Shown piece after piece: positions 8,741-16,887 of a DNA stretch of 53,712 nt. The stretch spans positions 1 through 53,712 of the forward strand of contig WRMH01000019.1 of NCBI GenBank assembly GCA_009777235.1. The letters run 5' to 3'. The stretch's first letter is position 1. Each line of letters begins with the position of its first letter. The DNA comes from Oscillospiraceae bacterium (lineage in GTDB: Bacteria > Bacillota > Clostridia > Oscillospirales > Oscillospiraceae). The translations under genes were made by a program, and so were the position numbers. Under the pieces are notes generated by a model. It saw only the letters and a program-made list of their open reading frames with translations, did no database searches and was not told where the DNA came from.

Positions 8741-8788
8741 GAAAATGTTACGGATAATAACTGACGGCGAAAGGAAGCGAGGAAAGTT

Positions 8789-9628
8789 ATGAGGATAAAT
8801 AATAACCCCGGCGCGATCCATGCTCAAAAGCAGCGCGAGACAAACACAGAGGCTGTTCTCAACAGGCTAAAGAAGCTCAGCTCGGGTAAAAACGTAAACT
8901 CAGCGGCGGACAATGCCGCGGGACTTGCCATATCCGAAAAAATGCGCACCCAAATTACGGGTTCTATGAAAGCGTCTCAAAACACCCAAGACGCCGTATC
9001 TCTGCTTCAAGTCGCGGAGGGCGGGCTTTCGGCAATCCAAAATATGCTGCAGCGCGGACGCGAGCTTGCCGTGCAATCGGCAAACGGCACAAACGACAAC
9101 CTTGACCGCGCGGCTCTTCAAGGCGAGTTTGCGAACATCACCGCCGAGATTGACCAAACAGCAGGCACTACAGAGTTTAACGGACTAAACGTGCTCGACG
9201 GCTCTGCGGGAGCTATCACTGTTCAGGCAGGCCCGAACGAAGGCGACACCACAGACATAAACATTGGCGATATGTCGGCAGGCGCGTTGCTTGGCTTTGC
9301 GAGTGATGAATATAATGCCGAAACCGACGCAAATGTAAACAGCGCGGGTGCGGCGCAGAGCGCGATCGGCACGGTTGACAGTGCGATCAACGATATTTCG
9401 CTAAAACGCGCCGAAATAGGCGCTATGCAAAACCGCCTTGAGTTTCGTATGCAGACCCTCGACATTGGGGCAGAAAATATGCAAGCGGCGGAGAGCCGTA
9501 TACGCGACGCTGATATGGCAAAGATGATGACCGAGCTCACAACAAAGAGTATCTTGCAAAAGGCTTCTACCGCGGTGCTCGCGCAGGCCAACGCGCGTCC
9601 GCAAAACGTGCTGCAAATGATCGGCTAA
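8789..9628 (+). CDS. Flagellin
   Basis: A 279-residue flagellin, the subunit that polymerises into the flagellar filament outside the cell. The N-terminal D0/D1 helices are complete (MRINNNPGAIHAQ, LKKLSSGKNVNSAADNAAGLAIS, LLQVAEGGLSAIQNMLQRGRELAVQSANG). So is the C-terminal D0/D1 (RAEIGAMQNRLEFRMQTL, MAKMMTELTKSILQKAST-like segment, QANARPQNVLQMIG). The central variable domain is short (~residues 145-195). There is no signal peptide, as expected for type III export. GAGGAAAG precedes the ATG. No other flagellar gene is in the window. The stop is immediately adjacent to the convergent ABC ATPase stop. Confidence 0.97.
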   Translation: MRINNNPGAIHAQKQRETNTEAVLNRLKKLSSGKNVNSAADNAAGLAISEKMRTQITGSMKASQNTQDAVSLLQVAEGGLSAIQNMLQRGRELAVQSANGTNDNLDRAALQGEFANITAEIDQTAGTTEFNGLNVLDGSAGAITVQAGPNEGDTTDINIGDMSAGALLGFASDEYNAETDANVNSAGAAQSAIGTVDSAINDISLKRAEIGAMQNRLEFRMQTLDIGAENMQAAESRIRDADMAKMMTELTTKSILQKASTAVLAQANARPQNVLQMIG

Positions 9629-10405
9629 TCAAATAACCAGACATATCGTCCTTTCCGCGCCGTTGCGGTCTTTTACTTTTATAACATCCATCGAAACACC
9701 GTATATTTGTTCCATGATTTGCCCCGTTATCACGTCCGATGGTTTTCCCAGTGCCGCAACTTGCCCGTTTTGCAAGAGCACGGCCTTGCTTCCGATGGAA
9801 AGCGGGTGCTGAGGGTTATGCGTGGACATGATTACCGTATAGTTTTTTTCCGCCAAAGAAACTATGTGTTCCATGAGCCTGTGCTGATTTGCCCAGTCAA
9901 GATTTGCGCACGGCTCATCCATTATGAGCATTCTTGCTCCTTGACAGACCGCCCGCGCTATGAGTATCATTTGACGCTCGCCGCCGCTAAGTGACGTATA
10001 TTTACGGTTTGGCGGTATTTTTATGTTCAGCGCGTCTATTGCGGCATACGCCGCGTCATAATCGGCTTGACGCGGAGTTTCGAGCGCCGGAATTTGAGCG
10101 GACCTGCCCATCAAGACTATATCGAGCGCCGTGTAGTTGAATATCGGTGTGTGATGCTGGGGAATGTAAGCGGCTAAATTTGCGGTATCTTTCGCACAAA
10201 GCGCGAGGGTATCTTTGCCGTCCATAAGGATAGCTCCGCGCGTCGGTTTGAGCGAGCCGAGAATAAGCCGAAAGAGCGTTGTTTTGCCGCATCCGTTCGG
10301 GCCGACAAGGCAAACGATTTCCCCTGGCGAGGCGGTCAAGCTGACGTCTTTTATAACGTCGTCGCCGCCATAACCGCCATATAGATTTTCGATTTTGAGC
10401 AGCAT
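9629..10405 (-). CDS. ABC transporter ATPase, FecE/FhuC/MolC type
   Basis: A 258-residue ATP-binding subunit of a FecCD-class importer. Walker A GPNGCGKTTLF (~residues 35-45), Q-loop YIPQHH, signature LSGGERQM, Walker B MLIMDEPCANLD and the switch His in STHNPQH are all present. RBS GAGGAT lies upstream of ATG 10405. It follows the permease gene on the same strand after a 130-bp gap, so the two probably form one operon. The substrate cannot be read from the ATPase. The context (ModE-like regulator at 13007) makes molybdate or tungstate as plausible as iron complexes. Confidence 0.92.
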   Translation of the reverse strand: MLLKIENLYGGYGGDDVIKDVSLTASPGEIVCLVGPNGCGKTTLFRLILGSLKPTRGAILMDGKDTLALCAKDTANLAAYIPQHHTPIFNYTALDIVLMGRSAQIPALETPRQADYDAAYAAIDALNIKIPPNRKYTSLSGGERQMILIARAVCQGARMLIMDEPCANLDWANQHRLMEHIVSLAEKNYTVIMSTHNPQHPLSIGSKAVLLQNGQVAALGKPSDVITGQIMEQIYGVSMDVIKVKDRNGAERTICLVI

Positions 10406-10535
10406 ATTGATTTATCCTCTTTATGCAATCTATTTTTCTTATTCAACAAAATCATAAGTCTCCCGCCTCTATTCCCTCGCGCTTTGCGCTGGGTTACATT
10501 ATAGTGCAGAATCTTTTGTTCGGAGGCGGCGTCGG

Positions 10536-11570
10536 TTACATTTGCCTGTCTTTGCGCCTGATGACCAAAAACACAAAAAACGGCGCGCCCATAACGCTTG
10601 TCACGACTCCGAGCGGCAGCTCGAGCGATATGAGAGATCGCGCCAAATCGTCAATGAGCACCAAATAAGCGGCGCCGACCATGGCGCACGCGGGCACGAG
10701 CCTTTTATAGTCAGGCCCAACAATCGCGCGGCATATGTGCGGTATCATAAGGCCGACCCAGCCGATCAACCCGCCGAGGCAGACGGCGGCGGAGCTGATC
10801 AGCGTTGACGCGACGATAAGAATCAGCCTATATCTTTTGACGTTAACGCCAAGGCTCATAGCTTCCTCATCATCAAGCGTGAGAAGATTGATGCGCCAGC
10901 GAAGAGCCAATATCGCCAAAAGCCCGGCAACCATAGGGATAACGCTCCATCCGAGCGAACTCATATTTACCTTCGTAAGGCTTCCCATAAGCCAAAACGT
11001 GAGTTGCTGCAGCACGTCGTTTGGATTTGCGATATATTTTATCATGGTAACGCCGGCATTGCACAAAGCCGTCACCATGATACCTGTAAGTATCAGCCCG
11101 AGTGTTTGCGCGAGAGCTGATTTTCTCGCGATAAAATACGTCAATGAAACCGCCGCGATACCGCCGATAAACGCGGATAGCTGTATGAGCCAGGCGGGGG
11201 ACGCGCCAAGTATTGCGAGAGCCGCCCCGAGGCTCGCGCCCGACGCGACCGCAAGTATGTCCGGCGATACGAGCGGGTTGCGGAATATGCCTTGATAGAC
11301 AGAGCCCGCGACCGACAATGACGCTCCGATCATCACGCCCGCAAGGATTCGGGGCAGGCGTATGTTCCAAAATATCGTCACGGCCTCGGGCAAAACGTCT
11401 CCTTCATACCCAAACCGTGACGCAAACGCTTTAAAAAGCTGCGGCGGCGAGAGGGGATAATACCCCACGCATAAGGAGAAAATCACGGCAAGGCACATTC
11501 CGGCAAACATAATCAGCATCATCATGCGATTGCGCTTTTTATTTTTTTGCTCTTCTCTTATGTTGTTCAC
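10536..11570 (-). CDS. FecCD-family ABC permease (metal chelate or oxyanion)
   Basis: A 344-residue polytopic membrane protein of the BtuC/FecCD/MolB family. It has an N-terminal hydrophobic helix (MLIMFAGMCLAVIFSLCVGYYPLS), the family segments RLPRILAGVMIGASLSVAGSVYQ and FRNPLVSPDILAVASGASLGA, and the coupling-helix region GLIGWVGLMIPHICR. About ten transmembrane helices are expected. The start is GTG with GGGGGT before it. The periplasmic-binding-protein gene is divergent at 11854 rather than in the same operon, an unusual split that leaves a shared regulatory region of ~280 bp. Confidence 0.93.
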   Translation of the reverse strand: MNNIREEQKNKKRNRMMMLIMFAGMCLAVIFSLCVGYYPLSPPQLFKAFASRFGYEGDVLPEAVTIFWNIRLPRILAGVMIGASLSVAGSVYQGIFRNPLVSPDILAVASGASLGAALAILGASPAWLIQLSAFIGGIAAVSLTYFIARKSALAQTLGLILTGIMVTALCNAGVTMIKYIANPNDVLQQLTFWLMGSLTKVNMSSLGWSVIPMVAGLLAILALRWRINLLTLDDEEAMSLGVNVKRYRLILIVASTLISSAAVCLGGLIGWVGLMIPHICRAIVGPDYKRLVPACAMVGAAYLVLIDDLARSLISLELPLGVVTSVMGAPFFVFLVIRRKDRQM

Positions 11571-11599
11571 GATACCCCCAAACTAAATATTTGCTCAAT

Positions 11600-11618
11600 T
11601 GCGACCCTTGCGGTCGCA
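11600..11618. promoter_or_regulatory. Candidate operator TGCGACC-N5-GGTCGCA
   Basis: A 7-bp perfect inverted repeat around CTTGC, just upstream of the permease start. The left part, TGCGACCCTTGC, recurs at 12937-12948 over the -35 region before the ModE-like gene, and a related palindrome TTGCGACTCGCAA lies at 11722-11734. It is a candidate binding site for the neighbouring regulator. Confidence 0.45.
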
Positions 11619-11667
11619 GCTAAATAACACATTGTTTCAGACATGACTAAAAAATAAGGCAACGATA

Positions 11668-11697
11668 TTGACAGTGCTCCTTTGAGTATGTTATACT
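11668..11697 (+). promoter_or_regulatory. Promoter of the solute-binding lipoprotein gene
   Basis: TTGACA (11668-11673) and TATACT (11692-11697), 18-bp spacer. The transcript would have a ~150-nt leader. The palindrome TTGCGACTCGCAA (11722-11734) lies about 20 nt after the expected start. Confidence 0.65.
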
Positions 11698-11721
11698 CAC
11701 ACCATAGCGAATAACATTCAT

Positions 11722-11734
11722 TTGCGACTCGCAA
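11722..11734. promoter_or_regulatory. Candidate operator TTGCGA-C-TCGCAA
   Basis: A perfect 13-bp palindrome downstream of the 11668 promoter. It shares the TGCGA half-site with the inverted repeat at 11600-11618. Confidence 0.4.
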
Positions 11735-11853
11735 TTTGTTGTCATTTTGATAGCGATAGAATATCACGTTGACTGCACGATGTCAAATGGCTCAAGAAAG
11801 TGGATGCGAGGACACAAAAACCGCGCAAATATATTATATTAGGAGATATAACA

Positions 11854-12921
11854 ATGAAAAAAATTACCTCACTATTTCTCGCGCTTATTTTGCTGCTCGG
11901 CATTTTGACGGCTTGCGCCTCTTCTGACTCCGCCACTGACACTCCAGCCGACGACAGGGAAATCACGGACATGGCAGGGCGCACAGTAATAATCCCCGCC
12001 GAAATCGAAAGCATATTTCCCGTAAACCCAATCGCGGCGATATATACGTATATGCTGGCTCCCGAACTTTTGCTCGGCTGGAATTATGAGCTAAACAATG
12101 TTGAGCGAAGCATGATACTTGAAAAGTATCACGACTTGCCGAATTTGGGCATGGGCGACTCGATAAATTTTGAGGCAATAATCGCCGCCGCCCCGACACT
12201 CGCGATAAACATCGCCGCCATAAATGACGGCACGATAAGCCAATCCGATGATATGGCGGACAAACTCGGAATACCGGTGCTCATGCTTGACGTAAATTTA
12301 GAGAAATCGCCGGATATATTCCGCTTGCTGGGCGAAATATTTGATGTGGACGCTCACGCGCAAAAGCTCGCCGCCTACGCGGAAAAGACCTTTGACGACA
12401 TTGCGGGCATATCGCTTTCCGACAGCGAAAAAGTCCGCATCTACTACGGCAACGGGGAGGATTCGCTTCAAACCGCGCCCGCCGGGTCAAGTCACGGTCA
12501 AATTATTGATATGGTAAACGCCGTAAACGTAGCCGAAGTTGAATCGGCGGACGGTTCGCGTGTGCAAATATCGGCAGAGCAGCTTCTTTTGTGGAATCCC
12601 GACGTGATTATCCTAAACGGCGAGCCTCGGGCAAATTTGACGGGCGGCGACGCGGCCGACGCAATGCTCGGCAATGGCAATTTTGCGACGCTGAAAGCGG
12701 TGCAAAACGGTATGGTCTTTGGCACGCCAAACGCGCCGTTTAGTTGGGTAGACCGCCCGCAGGGTCCAAACCGTATTATTGGCATGAGATGGCTTGCGGC
12801 TGTTGTTTATCCTGATATTTTTGATTTTGACGTAGACGATGAGGTACGCGAGTTCTTTCGGCTGTTTTATCACATAGAGCTAAGTGATGAGCAGCTCGCC
12901 GTTCTCTACAGGGGCTCTTGA
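11854..12921 (+). CDS. ABC transporter substrate-binding lipoprotein (TroA-like/BtuF fold)
   Basis: A 355-residue lipoprotein. The signal peptide MKKITSLFLALILLLGILTAC has lipobox LTAC, so it should be anchored outside the membrane by the Cys. The mature part has the class III binding-protein layout: REITDMAGRTVIIPAEIESI at the start, FEAIIAAAPTLAI, and WNPDVIILNGEP in the second lobe. The start at 11854 is chosen for RBS AGGAGA, although the frame is open 54 bp further upstream. It is divergent from the matching permease and ATPase. The opening resembles iron-siderophore, heme, cobalamin and molybdate (MolA) binding proteins, and the substrate cannot be assigned from sequence alone. Confidence 0.9.
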   Translation: MKKITSLFLALILLLGILTACASSDSATDTPADDREITDMAGRTVIIPAEIESIFPVNPIAAIYTYMLAPELLLGWNYELNNVERSMILEKYHDLPNLGMGDSINFEAIIAAAPTLAINIAAINDGTISQSDDMADKLGIPVLMLDVNLEKSPDIFRLLGEIFDVDAHAQKLAAYAEKTFDDIAGISLSDSEKVRIYYGNGEDSLQTAPAGSSHGQIIDMVNAVNVAEVESADGSRVQISAEQLLLWNPDVIILNGEPRANLTGGDAADAMLGNGNFATLKAVQNGMVFGTPNAPFSWVDRPQGPNRIIGMRWLAAVVYPDIFDFDVDDEVREFFRLFYHIELSDEQLAVLYRGS

Positions 12922-12944
12922 TTATTTGCGTATACCTGCGACCC

Positions 12945-12974
12945 TTGCTAATTTCTCTGTGAATGTTGTATAAT
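12945..12974 (+). promoter_or_regulatory. Promoter of the ModE-like gene
   Basis: TTGCTA (12945-12950) and TATAAT (12969-12974), 18-bp spacer. The -35 overlaps the repeated motif TGCGACCCTTGC (12937-12948), which suggests repression at this promoter. Confidence 0.55.
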
Positions 12975-13006
12975 CGTGTGAGCAGAAAAGGCAGGGGGAG
13001 AGGCAT

Positions 13007-13711
13007 ATGTCAGCAAAAAAACCGCCGCAAGATACTGCGGCGTCAGCGGATTCAGATGATAATGCGGATAGCTTCACAGGCGGGCTGTCATTGCACTACA
13101 AGCTGCGAATTGTAAAAGACGAAGCCTTTTACGGGCCGGGGGCGCATGAGCTTTTGGAACTCACGGGGACGACAGGCTCTTTGCGCGAGGCTTGCCGTCA
13201 AATGGGAATATCTTACGGCAAAGGCAGATATATGGTGTCGCGTATAGAAAAGCAGCTTGGACGCGCTATCGTCCGGCGCAGGCAAGGCGGCAAAAGCGGA
13301 GGCTCTTCCGTTTTGACCGGCGACGCGAGAAAACTTATGAGGACATTTGAGGCGTTTCAGGCGGAAGCGTCCGAGAGCCTGCAAGGCATTTTTGATAAAC
13401 ATTTTAATCCGGCATACTCAATATTGATTGACGGTATAGAGTGGTTAGCGGAATTTGGAAATAACAATCCTGATTTTCTCTATACGCCGTTATTTGAGTA
13501 CATTGCCGGATGGCTTGTGTTGAATAACGACGAGAAAGCGGCTGCGCTTCCGGTGTTGCGCAAAGTGTTGATTGATGCTCAAGACTGCGACCATACAGGA
13601 ACGCCGTGGGAAAAAGACTGGATCAAAAACGGCAAAGTTTGCCGTTGTCCCGCCTGCAATACCGCACGCAAATGTATTTCGTATATAGAAAATATGGCTA
13701 CCATTCTGTAA
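13007..13711 (+). CDS. ModE-like winged-helix regulator with C-terminal cysteine motif
   Basis: A 234-residue protein. Residues ~25-115 match the ModE/LysR-type N-terminal winged helix: LLELTGTTGSLREACRQMGISYGKGRYMVSRIEKQLG, then VRRRQGGKSGGSSVLT. In the family this domain binds DNA as a dimer and controls molybdate transport or molybdoenzyme genes. The C-terminal half is not the usual MOP oxyanion-binding domain. It is helical and ends with a cysteine cluster (CRCPACNTARKC, plus an upstream Cys-Asp-His) that could bind a metal. It lies 85 bp downstream of the binding-protein gene, so it is the likely regulator of the transporter. No clear AGGAGG, but GGGGGAGAGG precedes the ATG. Confidence 0.75.
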   Translation: MSAKKPPQDTAASADSDDNADSFTGGLSLHYKLRIVKDEAFYGPGAHELLELTGTTGSLREACRQMGISYGKGRYMVSRIEKQLGRAIVRRRQGGKSGGSSVLTGDARKLMRTFEAFQAEASESLQGIFDKHFNPAYSILIDGIEWLAEFGNNNPDFLYTPLFEYIAGWLVLNNDEKAAALPVLRKVLIDAQDCDHTGTPWEKDWIKNGKVCRCPACNTARKCISYIENMATIL

Positions 13712-13911
13712 ACACTAGTGACGTTACATTATAATCATAAAAAAGCAAACAAAGGCTTGCGGCGGGATTTTATACTGCGATATATAAAACGCAACCGCAG
13801 GTTGACAAAACGCAATCATAATTTGGTGGCTTTCATGGATAAAAAAGCTAAAATTCAAGGAGGACTTAACTGCAAATATATTTTCACAAACAGGAGAGGA
13901 TTGAGGTAAAC

Positions 13912-14715
13912 ATGAATTTTAGCGGAAAACTACAAAAACTGAGAAAAGAAAAAGGTATGTCGCAGGAGAATTTGGCTGAGGCTCTTGACGTATCAAGACA
14001 GGCGATTTCAAAGTGGGAATCGGGGCAAAGCTACCCCGAAACAGAAAAACTGTTAACCTTGTCGGAAATGTTCGGTGTCACGCTTGACAGTCTTATTCGA
14101 GACGGCGATATACAGCAAGCAGGAAGCAATTCGGGCAATACCGAAAAAACCGTCGTATTGCATATGCGCGGAAACTTTGAATATAAAAGCGAAAGAACCT
14201 TATTTGGACTGCCGCTTGTTCACATAAATATCGGCTGGGGTCCTAAAAAGGCAAAAGGCATTATCGCTATCGGCAATATTTCAAGCGGGGTTATTTCTAT
14301 CGGAATCGCTTCGATTGGAGTTATATCAATAGGTGTTGCCGGTGCGGGAATTATCGGAATAGGCGCACTTAGTCTGGGGCTTTTGCTTGCAATAGGGGCG
14401 ATTAGTATCGGAACATTTTCTATTGGTGCGGTTGCTATGGGTATTTTTACATTAGGCGCGGTTTCAATAGGTATGTTTTCATACGGTGCGGCTTCACTCG
14501 CCAGTCACGTAGCCATAGGCGACTGGACATGGGGGCATATCGCGATTGGCAGAATTGTAAACGGTGTAAAGACCATTGAGGTTGAACGAGCGGCTAACCA
14601 TGGCGGCGTTTTCGCCGAAGTAAGCAGAGAGCAGATGAGGATACTGCTTGACTCGGAATTTCCGCAGATGTGGCAATGGATAAAGGATTTTATTACGGGA
14701 TTTTTCAGGCAATAG
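13912..14715 (+). CDS. XRE regulator fused to a glycine-isoleucine repeat domain
   Basis: A 267-residue protein. Residues 1-62 are a canonical HTH_3 domain (LRKEKGMSQENLAEALDVSRQAISKWESGQSYPETEKLLTLSEM). Residues ~115-205 contain about a dozen repeats of the form G-x-I-S-I-G (SIGIASIGVISIGVAGAG and similar), then a Trp-containing segment (GDWTWGHIAIGR). The period of 5-7 residues with hydrophobic and glycine alternation suggests a stacked beta-solenoid or a membrane-inserted domain rather than ordinary helices. RBS GAGG lies 6 nt upstream of the ATG. This type occurs in Clostridia as HTH proteins with a probable sensor tail. Ligand and targets are unknown. It marks the start of an AT-richer accessory stretch. 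Confidence 0.75.
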   Translation: MNFSGKLQKLRKEKGMSQENLAEALDVSRQAISKWESGQSYPETEKLLTLSEMFGVTLDSLIRDGDIQQAGSNSGNTEKTVVLHMRGNFEYKSERTLFGLPLVHINIGWGPKKAKGIIAIGNISSGVISIGIASIGVISIGVAGAGIIGIGALSLGLLLAIGAISIGTFSIGAVAMGIFTLGAVSIGMFSYGAASLASHVAIGDWTWGHIAIGRIVNGVKTIEVERAANHGGVFAEVSREQMRILLDSEFPQMWQWIKDFITGFFRQ

Positions 14716-14876
14716 TAACTTTATAATTAAAATCAAACCATCAAACTGTCAAGGGCTTAAAAGTTTAGAATTTTCAAAGGTTCGGTTGATATTGGGTGTA
14801 AAATTATATGCGTCATTCAGTATAATGTTTAAATTATTGTAAATAAGCGTTTGAGATATCAAACGACTTTACTGGC

Positions 14877-15100
14877 ATTATTTGTATAATAGGAAGAAGG
14901 ATTGGTTATATATCAGATAAAGTTTTATCATTTTACGATGAGTACACACGCAGAGGCGGAGAAGACCAGAGAGCAACTTCTTCACGCTCAAACAGCTTGG
15001 AATTTCATTACACGAAAAAAACCTTGAGTGAATTTATTACAAGAGGCAGCCGTGTATTGGAAGTAGGCTGCGGCACAGGTCACTACGGAATATATTTTGC
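14877..15100 (+). pseudogene. Truncated duplicate of the 17414 methyltransferase 5' end
   Basis: These 224 bp match 17381-17604 without gaps and with about four substitutions, covering the RBS, start region and first ~63 codons including motif VLEVGCGTGHYG. The start codon is ATA here instead of ATG. Similarity ends abruptly at TTTTGC, where the promoter of the C39-like peptidase begins. This is one end of a decayed tandem duplication. Confidence 0.9.
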
Positions 15101-15130
15101 TTGACAAGTATACTGCCATGAACATACAAT
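15101..15130 (+). promoter_or_regulatory. Promoter of the C39-like peptidase gene
   Basis: TTGACA (15101-15106) and TACAAT (15125-15130), 18-bp spacer. The transcript should start near TGTTACGGATAATA (15136-15149), identical to the start of the flagellin leader. The junction with the pseudogene uses the shared string TTTTGCTTGACAAG. Confidence 0.7.
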
Positions 15131-15218
15131 AAAACTGTTACGGATAATACCGGCTTGCGGCAGGGAAGCGAAAAAAGTCATAACAATAGAATTTAAACGG
15201 AAAATGGAGGGCTTTCAA

Positions 15219-16400
15219 ATGAAAAGCACAAAGAGGTATATTTCTTTTTTTCTTACCATTGTTATAGTTTTCAGCGTTTCGGTCTCCGCGATGCCTGCTT
15301 CTGCCAATATAACTCACGCGGACGCTTCTGATACATTCAAATTGTCCGCTATTTCTTATCCCGAAAATTTGGAATCACTCGCTATTCAATACTTAGCCGA
15401 TGTGATACCTGTTGCATTGCAAGCGCCTGAAATGTTTGGATTTACATCAAGAGAACTATTAGATTTGCAATTAGGCAAGCCGTTTTCTATATACATTTTT
15501 GATGATAGATTTCAACTTGTTTCAATGGACAACTGGGTTTTCCCAATACTTTACAACGGCGATATTGTTGGTGTTGTTGAATCTTCATACAATAATAGGA
15601 ATGAAGAATACAACTTTACTTTTGGGAAGGCATATGGCGATGAATTGAACACCGTAAAAAATAATTATATCGGTTCAGATGAAAAATTATTTATCGGACG
15701 TTATGACGATATGCTTTTTTCATCAAATGGCAGAGAAGCAAATGTTTTCTTTAACAGAAGCAGTTTGAGACTTACGGCAGTTGATGTTGATCAATTATTA
15801 TTATCCATTCCGCTTTATGATACGATTACGAACTCAAAATTTGAGGACGTCTTGGAATCAATAAGCGGAAATATAGCTCCAAACGCTCCTGTGACAAGAT
15901 ATCAGTTTACCCTACCAGTGCCTCATGTGTTACAAAGTTCAGGTCAAAATTGTGGCATTGCGGCATGGGCGGCAGTATTAAATTATCGTTTTTCAAGTAC
16001 CTACACCACTGCCACTTTGACTACAGCGTTTGTTAATCAAGGATATATCCCAAATGCAACATCCACCCCTTCTATGCAAAGTTATCCTGACTACGCCAAT
16101 TCTAATTACACTAATGCTAATGCGGTTTATATTAGTGGTGCACCCTCTCCAACCACTGTGATGAATTTACTTTCTGATTACAGACCAATAATGGGAAGTT
16201 GGGAATCTCCAAATCCGGCAGGGGGAGGAAAGGTCTATCACGGTGTAATTATTGTTGGTTATTTTTCTGCAGGGGGTATAATGATTTATACGGTAAAAAA
16301 TCCTTGGTACGCCTATACACAAGTAACTTCACCTCTTAGTCAAGGTGGCGTTTATTCAGACGCAGGTTATACATGGACTCTTTATGCATACACATATTAA
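15219..16400 (+). CDS. Secreted C39-like cysteine peptidase
   Basis: A 393-residue secreted protein. The signal peptide (KSTKRYISFFLTIVIVFSVSVSA) is followed by a likely cleavage after MPASA. Residues ~25-230 form a propeptide-like or substrate-binding region of unknown fold. Residues ~238-393 are a papain-like Peptidase_C39_2 domain: C245 in QNCGIAAWAAVLNY, H341 in YHGVIIVGY, N361 in VKNPWY. This is the expected Cys-His-Asn order, so it is probably an active exported protease. The start at 15219 was chosen because GGAGGG lies 8 nt upstream, and the upstream ATG at 15204 has none. The leader resembles that of flagellin, which suggests shared control. A lipoprotein gene follows 27 bp later. 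Confidence 0.85.
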   Translation: MKSTKRYISFFLTIVIVFSVSVSAMPASANITHADASDTFKLSAISYPENLESLAIQYLADVIPVALQAPEMFGFTSRELLDLQLGKPFSIYIFDDRFQLVSMDNWVFPILYNGDIVGVVESSYNNRNEEYNFTFGKAYGDELNTVKNNYIGSDEKLFIGRYDDMLFSSNGREANVFFNRSSLRLTAVDVDQLLLSIPLYDTITNSKFEDVLESISGNIAPNAPVTRYQFTLPVPHVLQSSGQNCGIAAWAAVLNYRFSSTYTTATLTTAFVNQGYIPNATSTPSMQSYPDYANSNYTNANAVYISGAPSPTTVMNLLSDYRPIMGSWESPNPAGGGKVYHGVIIVGYFSAGGIMIYTVKNPWYAYTQVTSPLSQGGVYSDAGYTWTLYAYTY

Positions 16401-16427
16401 CCATTTACCATTTTTCAAGGTGCTGTT

Positions 16428-16823
16428 ATGAAAAAATATAATTTGCGGCTCATTTTCTTTTTAACTATGCTGGGTTTGTTGGGGCTTTCGGGATGCGCCG
16501 GAAGCGAATCCGCCGCATCGCAATCACCGCCGCTTACCGCAGAGCCGAATGCCCCAAACGCAATGCCTCCGGCTATTATGGTAAACGATATTTTGTACAG
16601 AATATCGGAAAACCCGGAGGGAAGGAATTTGAACATTGAGGTTGATAAAGCCGATTACCTCGGCATGGTAACATCAAGTATACCGCTTTCGGAAATGCCG
16701 ACCGAAAACGGACAGTCAAATTGCGTACAGGCAGGTACGCCATATATCGAACACGGTAACGGCATTGGGCTCTTTATGGCGGAAAACTGGGTTCTTTTTA
16801 AGCCGGAGCCGCAAGACGAATAA
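16428..16823 (+). CDS. Small lipoprotein of unknown function
   Basis: A 131-residue protein with a type II signal peptide (LIFFLTMLGLLGLSGC, lipobox LSGC). The mature part starts with a Ser/Ala/Pro-rich linker (~25 residues) and continues with a small beta-rich domain (ILYRISENPEGRN, DYLGMVTSSIPLSEMPTENGQSN, VLFKPEPQDE). I do not recognise the family. It follows the C39-like peptidase with 27 bp between and probably shares its transcript, ending at the terminator at 16857. Its last ~15 codons and the sequence after the stop are duplicated directly upstream of the desulfurase gene (20434-20495). Confidence 0.8.
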   Translation: MKKYNLRLIFFLTMLGLLGLSGCAGSESAASQSPPLTAEPNAPNAMPPAIMVNDILYRISENPEGRNLNIEVDKADYLGMVTSSIPLSEMPTENGQSNCVQAGTPYIEHGNGIGLFMAENWVLFKPEPQDE

Positions 16824-16856
16824 AACAAAATCGGCGGGAAAAATGATAAATAACAA

Positions 16857-16887
16857 AAACTCGCGCCAGTGTGCGAGTTTTTATTTT
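16857..16887 (+). terminator. Terminator after lipoprotein gene
   Basis: Stem AAACTCGC / GCGAGTTT (8 bp) with an 8-nt loop followed by TTTATTTT. It closes the peptidase-lipoprotein unit. Confidence 0.8.

Noticed and set aside
11571..11853. Fur box or molybdenum-cofactor riboswitch upstream of the transporter
   Set aside because: No GATAATGATAATCATTATC-like site and no Moco motif were seen; only the TTGCGA-type palindromes.
13718..13909. 63-codon basic frame after the ModE-like gene
   Set aside because: Lysine/arginine-rich, no family, no SD before its ATG; looks like chance in AT-rich DNA.
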